From Colius striatus (lineage: Eukaryota > Chordata > Aves > Coliiformes > Coliidae): DNA of 64,000 nucleotides. Positions within the stretch are counted from its first letter, which is position 1; each line of letters starts with the position of its first letter. Of this stretch, positions 10,601 through 20,697 are shown piece by piece. Location of the stretch: assembly GCF_028858725.1 (NCBI RefSeq), contig NC_084773.1:20344850-20408849 (forward strand), read 5' to 3'. The notes under the pieces are model-generated. The model worked only from the letters and a program-made list of their open reading frames with translations. It made no database searches and had not been told where the DNA came from. The position numbers and the translations under genes were made by a program.

Positions 10601-13600
10601 AGTCAGCTCAGAGACAAGACTGCTATGTAATACTGGTGCAGCAGAGAAGCAATTACCTGCTTGTTACCTGACTTCAAGTTGGAGAGGTAAAATTCGTATT
10701 CAAAACACTCCTTAGGGAAAGGAGAAAGTGGCTTCTCCCATGTGGCCAAGAGATCATTTTGCTCTAAGGACACAGTGACGTTTCGGGGAACATTCACTTT
10801 CTCTACAAAAAGAAAACTGTTGTTTATTGAGCAGTTTAAACACCAACAGTTGGAGCATTTTTATAACCTGAGAGTGTTGCCAAGTAAGACCCAAAACCCT
10901 GGAATTTATTTCACAGAGAAGGATTTAGGAGGGATAACTAGATTGGAGAAAACACTTAAGGGAAGACAGGTTTTTAAATCCACTTTAAAGCTTTGGGAAA
11001 CGAGATTACTGGGAGGGGGGATTGATTAAATTATTCTTCACAAAAGCGTGAACTTAATGACAGAACATTTAGAAAAACTGCTTTTTTGGGGGGAAAAACC
11101 CAAACAGATGTAACCAAGGAAGTTGCTGAAAAATGGAACCAACTCAAAGGGGTGGATCAGCAGCTATTATGAGGATGACTCCTAAGAAGAAACTCTGTCA
11201 CCTGTTTTAGCTCAGTGAAGCCATGAAAAAGAGAAATATCATCTGCTTGCAAAACAGTGAAAGGCAAGAAACTAGTGAAGGAAAAGGAATCATTTGGGGG
11301 GATGAAAGATGATGGGCAGTCATGGGTGATACTGCTTTTTATTCAACTGTCTAAAGCCTTTCTTTAAAAGGACGTGGTTATCTGGTGTCTTTGTCCCTTT
11401 ACTGGAACATAAAGGGAAGTACAAACTGTACTTGAAGGTATATTGACTAAATCAACTGGAAACCAGTTATTGGAAATACCACTTTGGCTAAGAAACAGAA
11501 TAACTGATTGTTGGGGTTTTTTTGGTCATTCTCTATTTTAAAATACATTATTAAAGTAAAAGTTAATGAAAACCATCCATTTCTGTCTTATCTTGTCTGA
11601 TTTCACGAAGATGTCTAACCAAAGCCAGCACAACTTGCACCTACACCAAGAACCATTCAATCCAGTAACATTCTGTCACAGATCTTGTGGCAATCCTGCT
11701 AGACACAGTTTTTTTTCTTCAAAGTGAAAGGTATTTCTACTCACCAATGGCATTTTGTTTAAATAACTTCTGGAAGGGCTTGATGGCAGCATACCTGCTC
11801 GACCCATTAATGTGTATCACGACCAGCTTGCCAAACTCTGCAGGATGAATATGAGTGGCTGCAAAGCTGCACTCAGTGTTCCTGTTCCACTTGTCTTTGG
11901 TGTAATCTTGACATTCTTCGGTGTACGTCTCGTACCTAAATTAAAGTACTTGTGAGACATGAGGCTCTTAAAGAAATGCACTGCTGACTAAAATGAGAGC
12001 AAACACCAACCTGTAAAACAGAAAGTACTTGGTATCTTCTGGTGCCCCTTGGCCAGGAAACCAACTGCAGTGGAGAGAAACACTGCTAGAAATGGTGAAG
12101 CGAGTAAGACAGGACAAATTAGTGATGGATGTCTCTGGAGCACCTGGAGAGTCAGGGAATTATAAAGCAGAAAGAAAAACCTTACTACAGAAGTTGTAAG
12201 AAATAGATCATAGAATCATAGAATGGTGGGGTTGGAAGGGACCTTTAGAGATCATCCAGTCCAACGCCCCTGCAGAAGCAGGTCAACCTGGACCAGTTCG
12301 CATAGGAACATGCCCAGGCAGGTCTTGAAGACCTCCAAGGAAGGAGACTCCACACTTAAGATTACACTCTTTTGATCCATTGTAACTATGGATCCAGTTC
12401 TCTTCCTTACCACACAAGTCTATCATAGAATGGTAGGGGTTGGAAGGGACCTTTAGAGATCATCCAGTCCAAACCCCACCCTGCTAAAGCAGATCCCACC
12501 TAGATCAGGTCACACAGGAACGTGTCCAGGTGGGCTCTGAAGACCTCCTGAGAAGGAGCCTCCACACTGTCCCTCCATATTCCATGAACCCCAAGGCAAC
12601 GTGATCTTTTAATATCCCTAAGTGTATGAGAGTGAATCTCCTATCTTAGCCTTAGGAAAGACTCTTTAGAAAATGTTGCATGTTATCCACGTTCTGCACC
12701 TCCAGACTGTACTGCAGGCTCCACAGCAGTGCAGCAAGTCCCTGGCTATGTCATTTGGTAAGATCACTGTAGCAGGTAGAGGGGAAATTGTTGTATTTTT
12801 CAAGGATTAAACCTGTCCCCTTTTGATATCTAGCCCACAGAGCAGAGCAGAACACAAATTTCAGACATCTGCAGTTCTTCTTACCTGGAGGAGGCAGGAG
12901 TGTTTGCTTCACCCAGTCACTTCTCATCTGAAGGTCATTATGGAGAAGCAAGGTCCGAACACGTGCAGAGAAACCGTGGTGAAGTGCCACTGTTCGGGTA
13001 CTGTGAGTCCTCTTGGTGTCGTACTTGAAATCAAACAAACAAATCAAATAAGCACCACACATGATGGAAACTGAACCAAGGGGCCTGCAAAGACTGGTAC
13101 AGACTTTGCAAAGAGGCAAACCAGCCAGGCAGCTTAGCTGGTTATATTGAGAGAGCACAAACAATCCACAAGTGAGCAGGGTTTCTCACAGCAGGACCCT
13201 TATCTTGCCAAAATTTGTCTATAGCAGACAGCTCTGAGGAAACATGGGCTGATATTTCAATGATACCCTGGAATTAATGCAAATTAAGTGAGCTGACTTG
13301 CATGAGGGGAAGCAGTGTCACCTAAAACCAGTATCTGTCTTCCCCCCAAGATGAAGGCAGCAGACACTGCCAGTTCCCAGGCTTGCCCTGTCCCAGCAGA
13401 TAAGCACAACTGAAAGGGAAGCTCTCTGGTGCTCACAGCATTTGTTTATGATATAAGAGAATAAAGGATTCAATACGCCAGTCATTCAAGAGACATCTGA
13501 CCCCTAATTGCACCTTGGTTTGGTGCAACGTATTTAACTCACCACGAATTTCACCTTCTTAAGATAACAGACTTTCATCTTACCTCTTCAGGCACAGGGC

Positions 13601-15037
13601 TTAGGATTTCCACATCATATCTGATCGTGTAGTTTCTTTGCTCCTGATTGGGGTTTGGTTTCCAATGTAACAGTACTTGTGCTAGTGCAGAGACTGTAAG
13701 GGTGAAGTTAAGAGGTGGGAGAACCTGAACTGCAAGGGAGAAAACAAAAACACTCATAACATAGTGATCCAGTGCGTTGTTCAGAGCAATGGCTGGTTAC
13801 AAGCATGAGCAACACAGGCAAATATGACTGCATTTCCTTAGAATATTCTCTCTCTACAGCTTCTTGTACAGTATTCCTAAAATACCTTTGAAGAACCACA
13901 AAAACTTAACCAAAAAACTGTTTACTTTAAAAACAGGCCTTTACAACAGCTTCAACTTGAAAATTACTGTGGTATAACACATTTGGCTTGTTAGTTAGGG
14001 TCAGGTTCTTCAACTTGATCCTCAGCCACACAGGCACTGGGCAGCTGTGGGGGCTGAGCAAGGGATCGACCACACAAACAGCTCTCACCTACCTGAGCTG
14101 GCAGAAGGTTATAATGTGAGGGCTTTCTAAGAGGAGGCTGACAGCCACAAGAAGTTATATGTGAGAGAAGAAACAAAATGATGAACAGAGGAATTAAGCA
14201 CAAATGGAAGAAAGCATAGAAGGATGGCAATGATAATTTAGAATGACAGGGCAAGAGGGATTCCTGGAGCTCATATGGAAATGAGGAAGATCTCATGCTG
14301 GGGAAACTGTTAGCATATAAATAGCAAGGCAATGAAATAATCAATCTACTCCCCTCCATTTCTGGAGTTCTTCAGAGCCTGCCCTCCCTTAACTGCCATC
14401 TCCAAGGCAGCTGAGGGACATCAATCCCCACTTCTCCTCTCCCACTTCTCCTCTTCAAACCTTTGATGCCCACTAGTTCAGTTATCCAGCATGCACCTTG
14501 CATAAAGGCCCAGAAAACCGCAAGACAAACCACTCTGAATTGCTTCCTTTACACTACTTCTTGTTGATGCCCACAAAAAACCCCCCAAAAAGCCACCATG
14601 AAGGCTGTAGAGACACCAGGATTGTGCCAGCGATGCTGGTGCTGCAGTTTTGTTCCTGGATGTACATTGCTATCTGGAATAGCACCTTTGCTCTGGCTGG
14701 ATTGAATAAAGCAAGGCAGGAACTACTGTCCAGCCCAGAAAGGAGTGGCATGGCATTAGTGGTGTCTGCGTGCCTCATGGGTCTTGCCTCTCAAAGCAAC
14801 AGTTCTCAGGCAGTGGCTGGGAGCAAGCTGAGACAGGGTCTGACCATCACTGGAAGCACATACCCAGGGCATGGTCACCTTTGAGCAACACATAGAGGAG
14901 CCTTGGTCATCCACTGGTGCTAAAGCTACACACTGGTAGAAGGAAAGTGCCTTACCTCCTGCAGCTTGAAGCAGGTTTGGCTGAACCAAGTTTGTTGTCC
15001 AAAGGAGGATGAGAACAACTCTCCTCATGCTGGCCAT
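4576..15037 (-). CDS. IL5RA: IL5RA, interleukin-5 receptor subunit alpha (10 coding exons, last one tentative)
   Basis: Type I cytokine receptor that binds IL-5 and signals with the common beta chain in the plasma membrane. Nine exons join in consistent phase into 384 codons: signal peptide, three fibronectin-III domains, one transmembrane helix and the start of a cytoplasmic tail. Diagnostic segments are LAQVLLHWKPNPNQEQRN in domain 1, SLHCSW in domain 2, WSDWT at 315-319 (the WSXWS box), a helix near 332-354, and the JAK-binding Box 1 KLFPPIPTP near 363-371. With the tentative last exon the protein is 421 aa; human IL5RA is 420. The ATG at 15035-15037 places the same number of residues before LILL as in human; ATGs at 15053-15055 and 15026-15028 are in frame. 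The residue aligned to human Cys86 is Arg. It converges on CNTN4 and diverges from TRNT1. Confidence 0.9.
4882..4963 (-). CDS. IL5RA: IL5RA exon 9, membrane-proximal Box 1
   Basis: 82 bp, acceptor ttttttttgcag, donor GTAAAA. It encodes KHVWSKLFPPIPTPRNKF, the proline-rich Box 1 that binds JAK2 in this family, then DPFPNDYE. Phase 2 in, phase 0 out, matching the neighbouring exons. Confidence 0.93.
7531..7627 (-). CDS. IL5RA: IL5RA exon 8, transmembrane helix
   Basis: 97 bp between a CAG acceptor and a GTAAGT donor. It encodes a linker (QNKLEK) and a hydrophobic helix (VAWVLTVLCVSTCCMFLLVA) ending TICK, with positively charged residues following on the cytoplasmic side. Phase 1 in, phase 2 out. 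Confidence 0.9.
9769..9904 (-). CDS. IL5RA: IL5RA exon 7, FN3 domain 3 with WSXWS box
   Basis: 136 bp, acceptor ttctaacag, donor GTAAGA. It encodes the end of the membrane-proximal fibronectin-III domain, including RYSIQIRANHHLHC and GVWSDWTEVIYVG. The WSXWS box reads WSDWT, with Thr replacing the last Ser. Phase 0 in, phase 1 out. Confidence 0.93.
10443..10556 (+). repeat. CR1 3'-end fragment
   Basis: Plus-oriented CR1 tail: cctggacatgttcctatg, then ggttggattggatgatctct, ending in the short repeat tctatgattctatga. It lies in the IL5RA intron between exons 6 and 7, antisense to the gene. Confidence 0.9.
10657..10802 (-). CDS. IL5RA: IL5RA exon 6, start of FN3 domain 3
   Basis: 146 bp, acceptor tttttgtag, donor GTAATT. 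It encodes VNVPRNVTVSLEQNDLLATW followed by EKPLSPFPKECFEYEFYL, matching the human WEKP...CFDYE region. It contains an N-glycosylation sequon (NVT). Phase 1 in, phase 0 out; a GTAACA a few bases upstream would break the phase. Confidence 0.93.
11745..11935 (-). CDS. IL5RA: IL5RA exon 5, FN3 domain 2 end and linker
   Basis: 191 bp, acceptor taatttag, donor GTGAGT. It encodes YETYTEECQDYTKDKWNRN and, further on, IHINGSSRYAAIKPF, colinear with human EECQEYSKDTLGRN and VNGSSKHSAIRPF. It carries the second-domain cysteines and the NGS sequon. Phase 2 in, phase 1 out. Confidence 0.93.
12011..12143 (-). CDS. IL5RA: IL5RA exon 4, FN3 domain 2 start
   Basis: 133 bp. It encodes ITNLSC and VSLHCSWFPGQGAPEDTKYF, closely like human NLTC and SLHCTWLVGTDAPEDTQYF, with the conserved disulfide cysteines. 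The donor is the weak GTTGGT. Phase 1 in, phase 2 out. Confidence 0.93.
12208..12357 (-). repeat. CR1 3'-end fragment
   Basis: Inverted CR1 tail starting tcatagaatcatagaatgg and continuing into the CR1 3' UTR (ggttggaagggacctttaga). It lies in the IL5RA intron between exons 3 and 4, same strand as the gene. Confidence 0.9.
12423..12574 (-). repeat. Second CR1 3'-end fragment, tandem with the previous one
   Basis: It starts again at the CR1 terminus (catagaatggtaggggttgg) 66 bp beyond the previous fragment, in the same orientation. Sequence differences between the two point to separate insertions rather than a recent duplication. Confidence 0.88.
12885..13023 (-). CDS. IL5RA: IL5RA exon 3, FN3 domain 1 end
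   Basis: 139 bp, acceptor gtttgatttcaag, donor GTAAGA. It encodes YDTKRTHSTRTVALHHGFSA and later LLPPPG, aligned with human YETRITESKCVTILHKGFSA and LHAPPG. The exon encodes no cysteine at all; Arg86 replaces the unpaired human Cys86. Phase 0 in, phase 1 out. Confidence 0.9.
13584..13729 (-). CDS. IL5RA: IL5RA exon 2, FN3 domain 1 start
   Basis: 146 bp, acceptor ttctcccttgcag, donor GTAAGA. It encodes VLPPLNFTLTVSALAQVLLH then WKPNPNQEQRNYTIRYDVEI, the best-conserved part of IL5RA against human. It has NFT and NYT sequons. Phase 1 in, phase 0 out. Confidence 0.95.
14956..15037 (-). CDS. IL5RA: IL5RA exon 1, signal peptide
   Basis: 82 coding bases ending at donor GTAAGG. It encodes MASMRRVVLILLWTTNLVQP and a short linker: a charged N-region, a hydrophobic core (VVLILLW) and polar residues. 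Three in-frame ATGs compete. The second (15035-15037) gives the human spacing to LILL; the third (15026-15028) has the best -3 base (A); the first is 15053-15055. Confidence 0.82.
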
Positions 15038-15058
15038 AAGCTCTAGTTGGTACATGTA

Positions 15059-15082
15059 TCAGCCTATGTGCCTCGTCACCAT
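15059..15082 (-). promoter_or_regulatory. Possible short upstream ORF before IL5RA
   Basis: An ATG at 15080-15082 opens a seven-codon frame (MVTRHIG) that stops at 15059-15061, a few bases before the first in-frame IL5RA ATG. It counts only if the transcript starts, or an upstream exon is spliced, above 15082; acceptor-like TAG and CAG sites are near 15090-15102. Confidence 0.35.
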
Positions 15083-15099
15083 TTTCCTGAAGATGGCAG

Positions 15100-18000
15100 C
15101 TACAAATGAACACAGCCCTGTGTTACACAAACCATGGAGCAAAGGATAACCATGTGGTCAAAGGAATGAGACTGCCACCTTGCAGAGCACAGGCTCTCTC
15201 CCTTCCTTGCAGGAACGTGCATCTTGTCATGGCTAAGCCTAGCCCAAGTACCACCAACCACATCTCACTGTGCTGCTCTGAGCATCCACACGTGCCAGTG
15301 TTTGAAAGCAGCAGTTTGTTCACAGAGGGCTGGCAAAAGCAGAGGTAGCAGTCACAGACTTACAGCATCTCCCCACAGCCAGGGCTGAGCTGGGTTCAGG
15401 CCATCTGCCTTTCCCTGCAGCCCCGTTTACTCCAACAACAGAAATGACCACGCTTTTAGCTGCCACACTATGCAAAATCACTACTTACTGGGATTCACTT
15501 TCCAGTTTCTCCTTCACTAAAGCTTGCTAAAGAAGCAGTCTCAGTGCTCACCTCAAGGCTAATTCTCCAGTGTTAATTACTGGGTGTAAGGGAAACTATT
15601 TGGCTGGTTTGTAATGTAAACGAACAACTGTTTTTAATGCTGAAGCCCAGCATGTTCTCCTGCTTCCTACAGGTTGTTTCATGAAGTACTGGGAGAAAGA
15701 AGGAAAATCCATGTGTAATGATTCATGTGTAACCTAATGCAAACAGCATGGAAACACAGAACAGCAGCTTTCCAAAATGTTCTTACTGAAGAGAAATACA
15801 CCCTCCCAGCCCAATCTCAGCCCTTCCCTGGGGCACCACAGCAATCCCTTGTATGGAAAACATCATATTTTCAGATGGTAATGAGCAGAGAAAGCGTCTT
15901 TAACCCATCAGTTCTCCCTGAACCTCCAATAAATAACCCAGGGACTGGAAGCGCTTCCATTGATCACAGCTGGAGCACTTCTGCTACAGAGGAACTATTT
16001 TTCAGAATGGTGTCTGGATGCTGAGCTCATTAAAATGACACATAATCTACAATGCAGGCTGATTCTTAATGTCCAAGGCCACTCATTATCTATATTCATG
16101 GTTTGTATGTACCTGCTCTTCCACTAGACAAAATGTGCACGAGGATAATTGAACCTCTGGAGTTTGCTAAAGGATTATTCCGGGGTGTGGGGGTTGGCTT
16201 TTATATATGTTGAGTTGTGGAAAGACATTTGGGTCAGACATTTGGGCTCTTCCAAAGTGTGTGTGAATCCCAATCAGGCAATTATTATTCACACCTTACA
16301 TTTATGCCTACCCAATGCCTCCAAGACTGTCTCTTACTGCATTGCCAAGCACGAGGAGTCTGTTCTTGTGGTGAACACCATACAGACCTCTGCTTCGCAA
16401 GACTGTCGTACTCTGGAGGTCATTACGTGGACTGAACACAAGTTTGCCATGGCACCTGATCTCTGGTGCACCTACACTGCTTTATCTGACAGACACTAAT
16501 TAAAAAACCCTGCTAGAACATGGCCCACGCTCTGTTGTACAAATGACTGGCAGCAGGCTTGCTTTCCTGCTTCAAGAAACATCATTTCATGTACCTGATG
16601 AGACTATTAAATACACTCATGACTTTTCCTCTCTAGTTAAATGTAAAAATTTATCAACTTCAGGTCCCTGAAAATAAAAACTACCTGATTTTCATACCAG
16701 CAATAAGCCCAGTACAGCTCCACCAAGAACCCAACACACCTGCATTCCTACCCATCTGTTAACAGGACCCACCACCTTCATTGCAGCTCTCTCACTGACC
16801 CCCTGCACCCAAACCCAGCAGCTGGGTTAAGGTCTTGTGCTGTGGTACCTTGAGTGAAAAACACAGGAGAACCCACCCAAGGGCATTCCAGCCACATGGA
16901 AGAGAGGTGGAGGGAGGTTGTGCCTCCCCAGCTGCAGGCAAAGCTTTATGAGGCACAACTACTTGACTCTGGGAAAGGAGACTTCCCCTGCTCACAGAAC
17001 ATGCTTTTAAAAAATCACTTCCTTACAGTAAGTATATAAAAAACAAAGAAATCTTTCAAAGCTCTCACGTTTTATACCTGCTGCAGGTTCACATCCACTA
17101 GCTCAACAACATCAGTAGGTGCTCTGGCATTCAGTGCAGCTGTCTCTGCCTAAAGTGGGTTTGCCTACCTATACATTCTTTTTCACTTTGCCCCCCCAAA
17201 ATAAGGCTTCTGATTCTTCCTGGCCACATTCTTTTCCCCCTAAGTTTGATAAGATCAACGTTACAAAGGTATTGCTGCTGTCTAACGGCACACACGAATG
17301 AAGCACAGATCTAACCTCTGCTGAGCAGCACTTCACTGATTTGGAACTGGATATCAAATGCTACTGTAATGCAGATTCGCTTGCAATTTCTCTCCCTGTT
17401 CTTCTTTTCAGTTTACCTTTTCCTGCCTTGTTTTCTTTTTCTTGCTGTCACACTGAGACTGAAAAATACAGCTTTTGGAAGTGGTGTTTCCATAGCAGTG
17501 TAAGACCATAACCTGTAAGAATAACTTGCAGTCTATGACATCTCTCTGGTTTATGTGAGAAATTAATGACAACAGAACCCAAGTAAGCATTTTCACTTCA
17601 AGATGATAACTAAAAACCTACAAAGAAGATTACACTCCTCACCAAAATGGATACAGAAAGTTTTCAGGACCAAAAAAAGCCCCCTTGATTATATTACAGT
17701 TTAGTTATACGCCATAAAAAGCAGTAAGACAACATAAGGAATGTGACTATCCCCTTCATAAAGGGTATAATCCTTCATAAAAGACAGCAGAAATCCAAAG
17801 CATAGAAAACAATCTCTAAAAGGCAACGATTTTCCTACTTAGAGCTGACGTGTGCCGCTGTCTCAGAAGCAACTGGCCAGAAGCAGCTGCCAGACGCATT
17901 CCCCAGGGTACAGCAAGCTGACTTGGAAAAGTGGGGCCTTTGCATCCTTCAAAGGAAGCACAACAAGACCAAAACAAACCACCCAGCTACCCCAGGAGGT

Positions 18001-19610
18001 TACCTGCAGAGTCTCAAAAGTTCTGTGAAGAGTCTGCTCCGTTTGTTCACGTGTCCTCTGGGTCATCTCTCCGTGGGTTTCTTTTATAACTGCTGTCTTT
18101 CAAGTACAAAGGCGATAGGTACTTCAGAAATGATGGCAGATGATAAGCCAGACAAGCATGCACTGAAAAAGGGAACTACAGATTTAACCCCAGGAGGGAA
18201 GGCTCCATACAAGCACACAGTTTAGCCCAGAAATGGTTTTACTTTATTTATTAAGGGTTAATTACATACATCATAGTCTGATGATTCCCCAATACCTTTA
18301 CAAGAGCAAGAATGTCCAGTGGCTGACTACAAAGGAATCATGTATATCCAGCCACCTACAGAACACTGCTGGCAGTCCAATTTGTTCTTCCCCTAGAAAA
18401 CCAAACCCAAACGTTGCTGGAACACTGTGTAGGTTTTGTCCAAGGGTTTTATACCATCCTCTCCAATGCTCTTTGCCATAAGCCATATGACATCAGTGGC
18501 ATTTTAAGAAGTTACCAGTGCAAGAGCAGCTTCCTAACCTTGCACTGAGAGCTTTGATGCATGGGGTTGGATAACACAGGCTCACAAGCAGCAGAAAGCA
18601 ACTTAAAAGGCCTAAAAGCTCCCCTGTGGAACGTGGGACTATATGTGATGCATAGAAAAGATGAGGAAAAGGCTGATGATTCATGTTCCTTACATTCAAT
18701 ACAACCTGGACTGCAAGTACAGAGAGAGAACTCTGTGCAGGTGACACAGGCTGGGAGAAGAGAGGGCTTTGCAGGGTAAAGCTAAAAGTAAGATAAGTCC
18801 TTGACAAACTGGTGGGAAGCAGGTGCAGTTCAATCCAGACAAGCTCTCCACTGCATTTGGGCATTATCAACTGTAAATTACCAGCTGTAAATAATTATCA
18901 ACCAATTAGGTAGCTGTTCTGCAGAAAAGGATCCAGGGTTTTGGAGGGTCATAAACTGAAGAGGGATAAACAACGTTATTCACTTGTGAAAAGGCACTCC
19001 AGAGCAGTGAAAAGCGAGTGTCCTCTGCAAGACAGATGATGTAATCCTTCCTCTGCACAGTGCTGATAAAGCCTCTGCTCACACACAGTGTCCAGCTCAG
19101 ATACGGCACCTCAGGCAGCCCTGGAGCAGAGGGAGAGAAGCCAGTGCTCCTACCACAGCCTAAAAACTTCCAGAGAGGGAACAAGTTAAGGGAAGATGCA
19201 GAAATGTAACACGGTAAGGCTTTCAGATGCTCCCCAAGCCCATTGGGTTGGGACTAGAAGGTATGAAGTAAAATTTGGGGGCAAATCCTGCCATCAGGCA
19301 CACAGAAACGAGGCAACCTCCTAAGCTCTGGCCAGCCTTGATGTCTGTGAATAAACAAGAGCTCTGACATCCGAGTTGTTTCTGTAGAAAAGAAACAGCA
19401 GTCACAGGACAAAACACAAGAAGGTAAGAAAAGGTGATGTTCTGACACGCCTGACGAAACTGCTGCAGCGCTGAGGTGGTCTTGGAATGGGTCATTCAAA
19501 AACAACCCCACACACTTCCATCTGCAGTGAGGTGCTGATTCGTTAGGTGCTTAAAAGGCCGGAGAGATCTGTGTAATGTTTCTTCCCAGTTACAGAGAAA
19601 CCTGCAGCAC
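15100..19610. other. IL5RA upstream region, possible 5' UTR exons
   Basis: Unique sequence without repeats I recognise and without coding exons on either strand. IL5RA in mammals has 5' non-coding exons, so some could lie here, but none can be picked out by eye. The open frames are shadows with no splice or codon support. Confidence 0.4.
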
Positions 19611-19630
19611 GCTTTTTGCTGAGACACAGA

Positions 19631-19800
19631 TTTATTCAGGCTTCAAAGGGAACCACGCTCCCAACCACCTCACATGTGGGTGAGCTCCTCCTTCAGGCTC
19701 TGCTCCTTCCAGCTCTTCCAAAGCGTCTCCTTGCAGGAGCAGTGCAGGATGAGAGCCATGGCCCTCCCGAGCCCTGTGCTTGCAGCTGGACAAACTCTGA
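19631..19800 (-). other. Possible minus-strand transcript 3' end
   Basis: On the minus strand a short frame (MALILHCSCKETLWKSWKEQ and nine more codons) ends in TGA near 19675. It is followed after about 40 bases by AATAAA (19631-19636 as TTTATT on the plus strand). It may be the 3' end of a non-coding RNA or an old gene fragment between IL5RA and TRNT1. I do not recognise the peptide. Confidence 0.2.
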
Positions 19801-20480
19801 CATTTCAGCTACTTCACAGCGACTGCACTTGTGAGTCGGGAAGGACCCATTCGCCCTCAAACTGTATCAAATCCCCGAGGCTCCCGCATTACCCCACCTT
19901 GTCCACACATCTCCACACCGCAAAATCTGAACCCAGCCACAGCAGACCAAAATAAAACCACTTTTAAGTGCATTCCAACGGCTGAACTAAGATGGTCCAG
20001 CGACTCTGAGCTGGCAGACACGGTTCAGCCGCTCGACACCAGTGCTGGGCCGCTCTGGTGATGACTGAAGCCACCTCTCAAGCGCTGGTGGGAGTGACTG
20101 GTCCCTTTCTTTTGTCACTAACGCGTCGTAACACTCCTTTTGTCTACACTGAAATGAAACCACGGTGGATCTTTTATGCTTCCTACAGTTCCTTTTGTCA
20201 CTCCTTCTCTTACGCCGCGTTTCCTGCAGGACAAACGCTCCTGTGCCTTCCCACCGCAGAACACACGGCGCTCGGGCCCTGAGGGCTCCACCTCCGCGAC
20301 CCCGGCGCTCGGCCCACACACGCCCGGCCGCCGCGGGCCCGCCCCCGCTCCCTCCCGTGGCGCTCTGAGCTCATCGGGCGGCGCCGCGGCCGCGTTCTCG
20401 GCCCAGCGCGTCCGGAGCGCCGCGGGTGTGTGTGCGGCCGTGCGGGGCCCCGTGCCCGCGGGAAGGGGCCGTGTGGCCGC

Positions 20481-20550
20481 GGCGGCGGGGAAGGAGCGGA
20501 GGCGGCGGGGCAGGAACGGAGGCGGCGGGGCAGGAACGGAGGCGGCCCGG
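20481..20550 (+). repeat. 20-bp tandem repeat in the TRNT1 promoter/5' UTR
   Basis: The unit ggcggcggggcaggaacgga occurs three times in a row (20481, 20501, 20521; the first copy has two changes), plus a partial fourth. It ends about 12 bp before the TRNT1 ATG. Confidence 0.9.
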
Positions 20551-20561
20551 CGCGTCCCCGG

Positions 20562-20697
20562 ATGCTGGTTGTGCCGCTCCGGGCCGGGCTGCGGCTGCTC
20601 CCGCCGCTCCGCCTGCGGCACCGGGCGCCGGGCGCCATGAAGCTGCAGTCGCCGCAGTTCCAGGCGCTCTTCACGCCGGGGCTGCGCAGCGTGGCAG
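20562..20697 (+). CDS. TRNT1: TRNT1 exon 1, mitochondrial presequence
   Basis: 45 codons plus one base before donor GTGAGT. The first ATG has a weak context (C at -3); the second, at 20637, has G at -3. Arg- and Leu-rich residues 2-25 precede [18 protein letters not shown], which matches human MKLQSPEFQSLFTEGLKS. Confidence 0.92.
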
